Assembly: GCA_016197405.1 (NCBI GenBank)
Contig: JACPVR010000007.1
Coordinates: 326,664 to 390,663 of the forward strand
Length of the DNA stretch: 64,000 bases
Reading direction: 5' to 3'
Origin: Mycobacterium sp.
Lineage (GTDB): Bacteria; Actinomycetota; Actinomycetes; Mycobacteriales; Mycobacteriaceae
The notes beneath the pieces are model-generated. The model was given only the letters and a program-made list of their open reading frames with translations. It was not told the origin of the DNA and did not search any database. Each line of letters starts with the position of its first letter. Position 1 is the first letter of the stretch. Position numbers and translations under genes: made by a program. This document shows, one piece after another, positions 63,811 to 64,000 of this stretch.

Positions 63811-64000
63811 CTAGGTGGTGTGTTGGTCGGCGATGTCGAGTGCTTTGTCGAGGATGGCGAGGCCTTCGGTGGCTTGGGTGTTGGTGATGTTGCAGGCGGG
63901 GGTGGTGTGGATGCGGTTGAAGTTGGCGAAGGGCAGTAGGCCGCCGGTTTTGCAGGCGGCGATGACGGCGTTCATGGCGGGGCTGGTGGCGCCGTAGGGG
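63811..64000 (-). CDS. Class III aminotransferase, C-terminal end (cut by window edge)
   Basis: On the minus strand a frame open from the right edge to TAG 63813-63811 reads NAVIAACKTGGLLPFANFNRIHTTPACN and ends EGLAILDKALDIADQHTT. This is the usual end of an ornithine/GABA-type (class III, PLP-dependent) aminotransferase: a LLPF.NFNRIH..P.C stretch followed by EGL.ILD.AL. Nearly every codon ends in C or G. The PLP lysine is outside the window. The lack of an ORF start is only because the 5' part is missing. Confidence 0.72.
   Translation of the reverse strand, partial: PYGATSPAMNAVIAACKTGGLLPFANFNRIHTTPACNITNTQATEGLAILDKALDIADQHTT

Overview
The window is a GC-rich actinobacterial chromosome segment, most likely from a fast-growing, environmental Mycobacterium/Mycolicibacterium. 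Reasons: a fprA / prfB - mscS-like - Pro/Thr-rich protein - ftsE - ftsX - smpB block in the same arrangement as M. tuberculosis Rv3106-Rv3100c; a hisN - fadE24 - fadE23 block matching Rv3137/Rv3139/Rv3140; a tmRNA whose tag reads ADSNQRDYALAA; mce, mmpL and F420-type (deazaflavin) oxidoreductase genes; mycothiol-type DinB protein; and many start codons placed 6-8 nt after a TANNNT -10 box, as in mycobacterial leaderless transcripts.

Layout. 1-6.2 kb: a tightly overlapping minus-strand catabolic operon (homogentisate-dioxygenase-like cupin, alpha/beta hydrolase, class III CoA-transferase, HMG-CoA-lyase-like aldolase, TetR, acyl-CoA dehydrogenase) with an AT-rich multi-dyad operator in front. 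6.3-9.5 kb: copper handling (Tat multicopper oxidase divergent from copC-copD). 9.5-13.4 kb: a TetR-controlled redox cluster (TetR, deazaflavin oxidoreductase, flavodoxin-fold NAD(P)H oxidoreductase, acyl-CoA-dehydrogenase-like flavoprotein) divergent from an AcuI/YhdH-type quinone reductase, with a palindromic operator between. 13.4-15.3 kb: a trypsin-like protease fused to a DRGH endonuclease. 15.4-24.5 kb: aldo/keto reductase, GNAT, fadE23/fadE24, hisN, a DUF222/HNH protein, a PPOX protein, TetR and a Baeyer-Villiger-type monooxygenase. 24.5-35.5 kb: the conserved core (fprA, prfB, mechanosensitive channel, ftsEX, smpB, ssrA) interrupted by a DMT transporter, a GGDEF-EAL protein and a DinB-like protein.

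35.5-45.8 kb: an mce locus (mceA-F, minus strand) with no yrbE permease genes next to it, flanked by a six-TM protein, a TetR gene and a second membrane protein. Two nearly identical copies of a palindromic operator stand in front of the six-TM gene and in front of mceA, tying the locus into one regulon. 45.8-54.9 kb: a stress island on the minus strand, dnaK - grpE - cbpA-type dnaJ - cbpM-type MerR - clpB - zinc-ribbon thioredoxin - UBP zinc finger - cNMP-binding/thioredoxin-reductase-like fusion, all overlapping or within a few bases. This couples a full Hsp70/ClpB disaggregase set to a redox module and is the best candidate for a little-described system here. A zinc alcohol/formaldehyde dehydrogenase follows divergently.

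56.4-64 kb: an mmpL exporter (with a short, well-ribosome-bound upstream ORF overlapping its start) divergent from a cytochrome P450 and a TetR, sharing a 35-bp dyad; a PucR/CdaR-type regulator; a DUF1931 histone-fold protein; and the 3' end of a class III aminotransferase cut by the window edge. No CRISPR array, insertion sequence, integrase or rRNA/tRNA gene (other than tmRNA) was seen.
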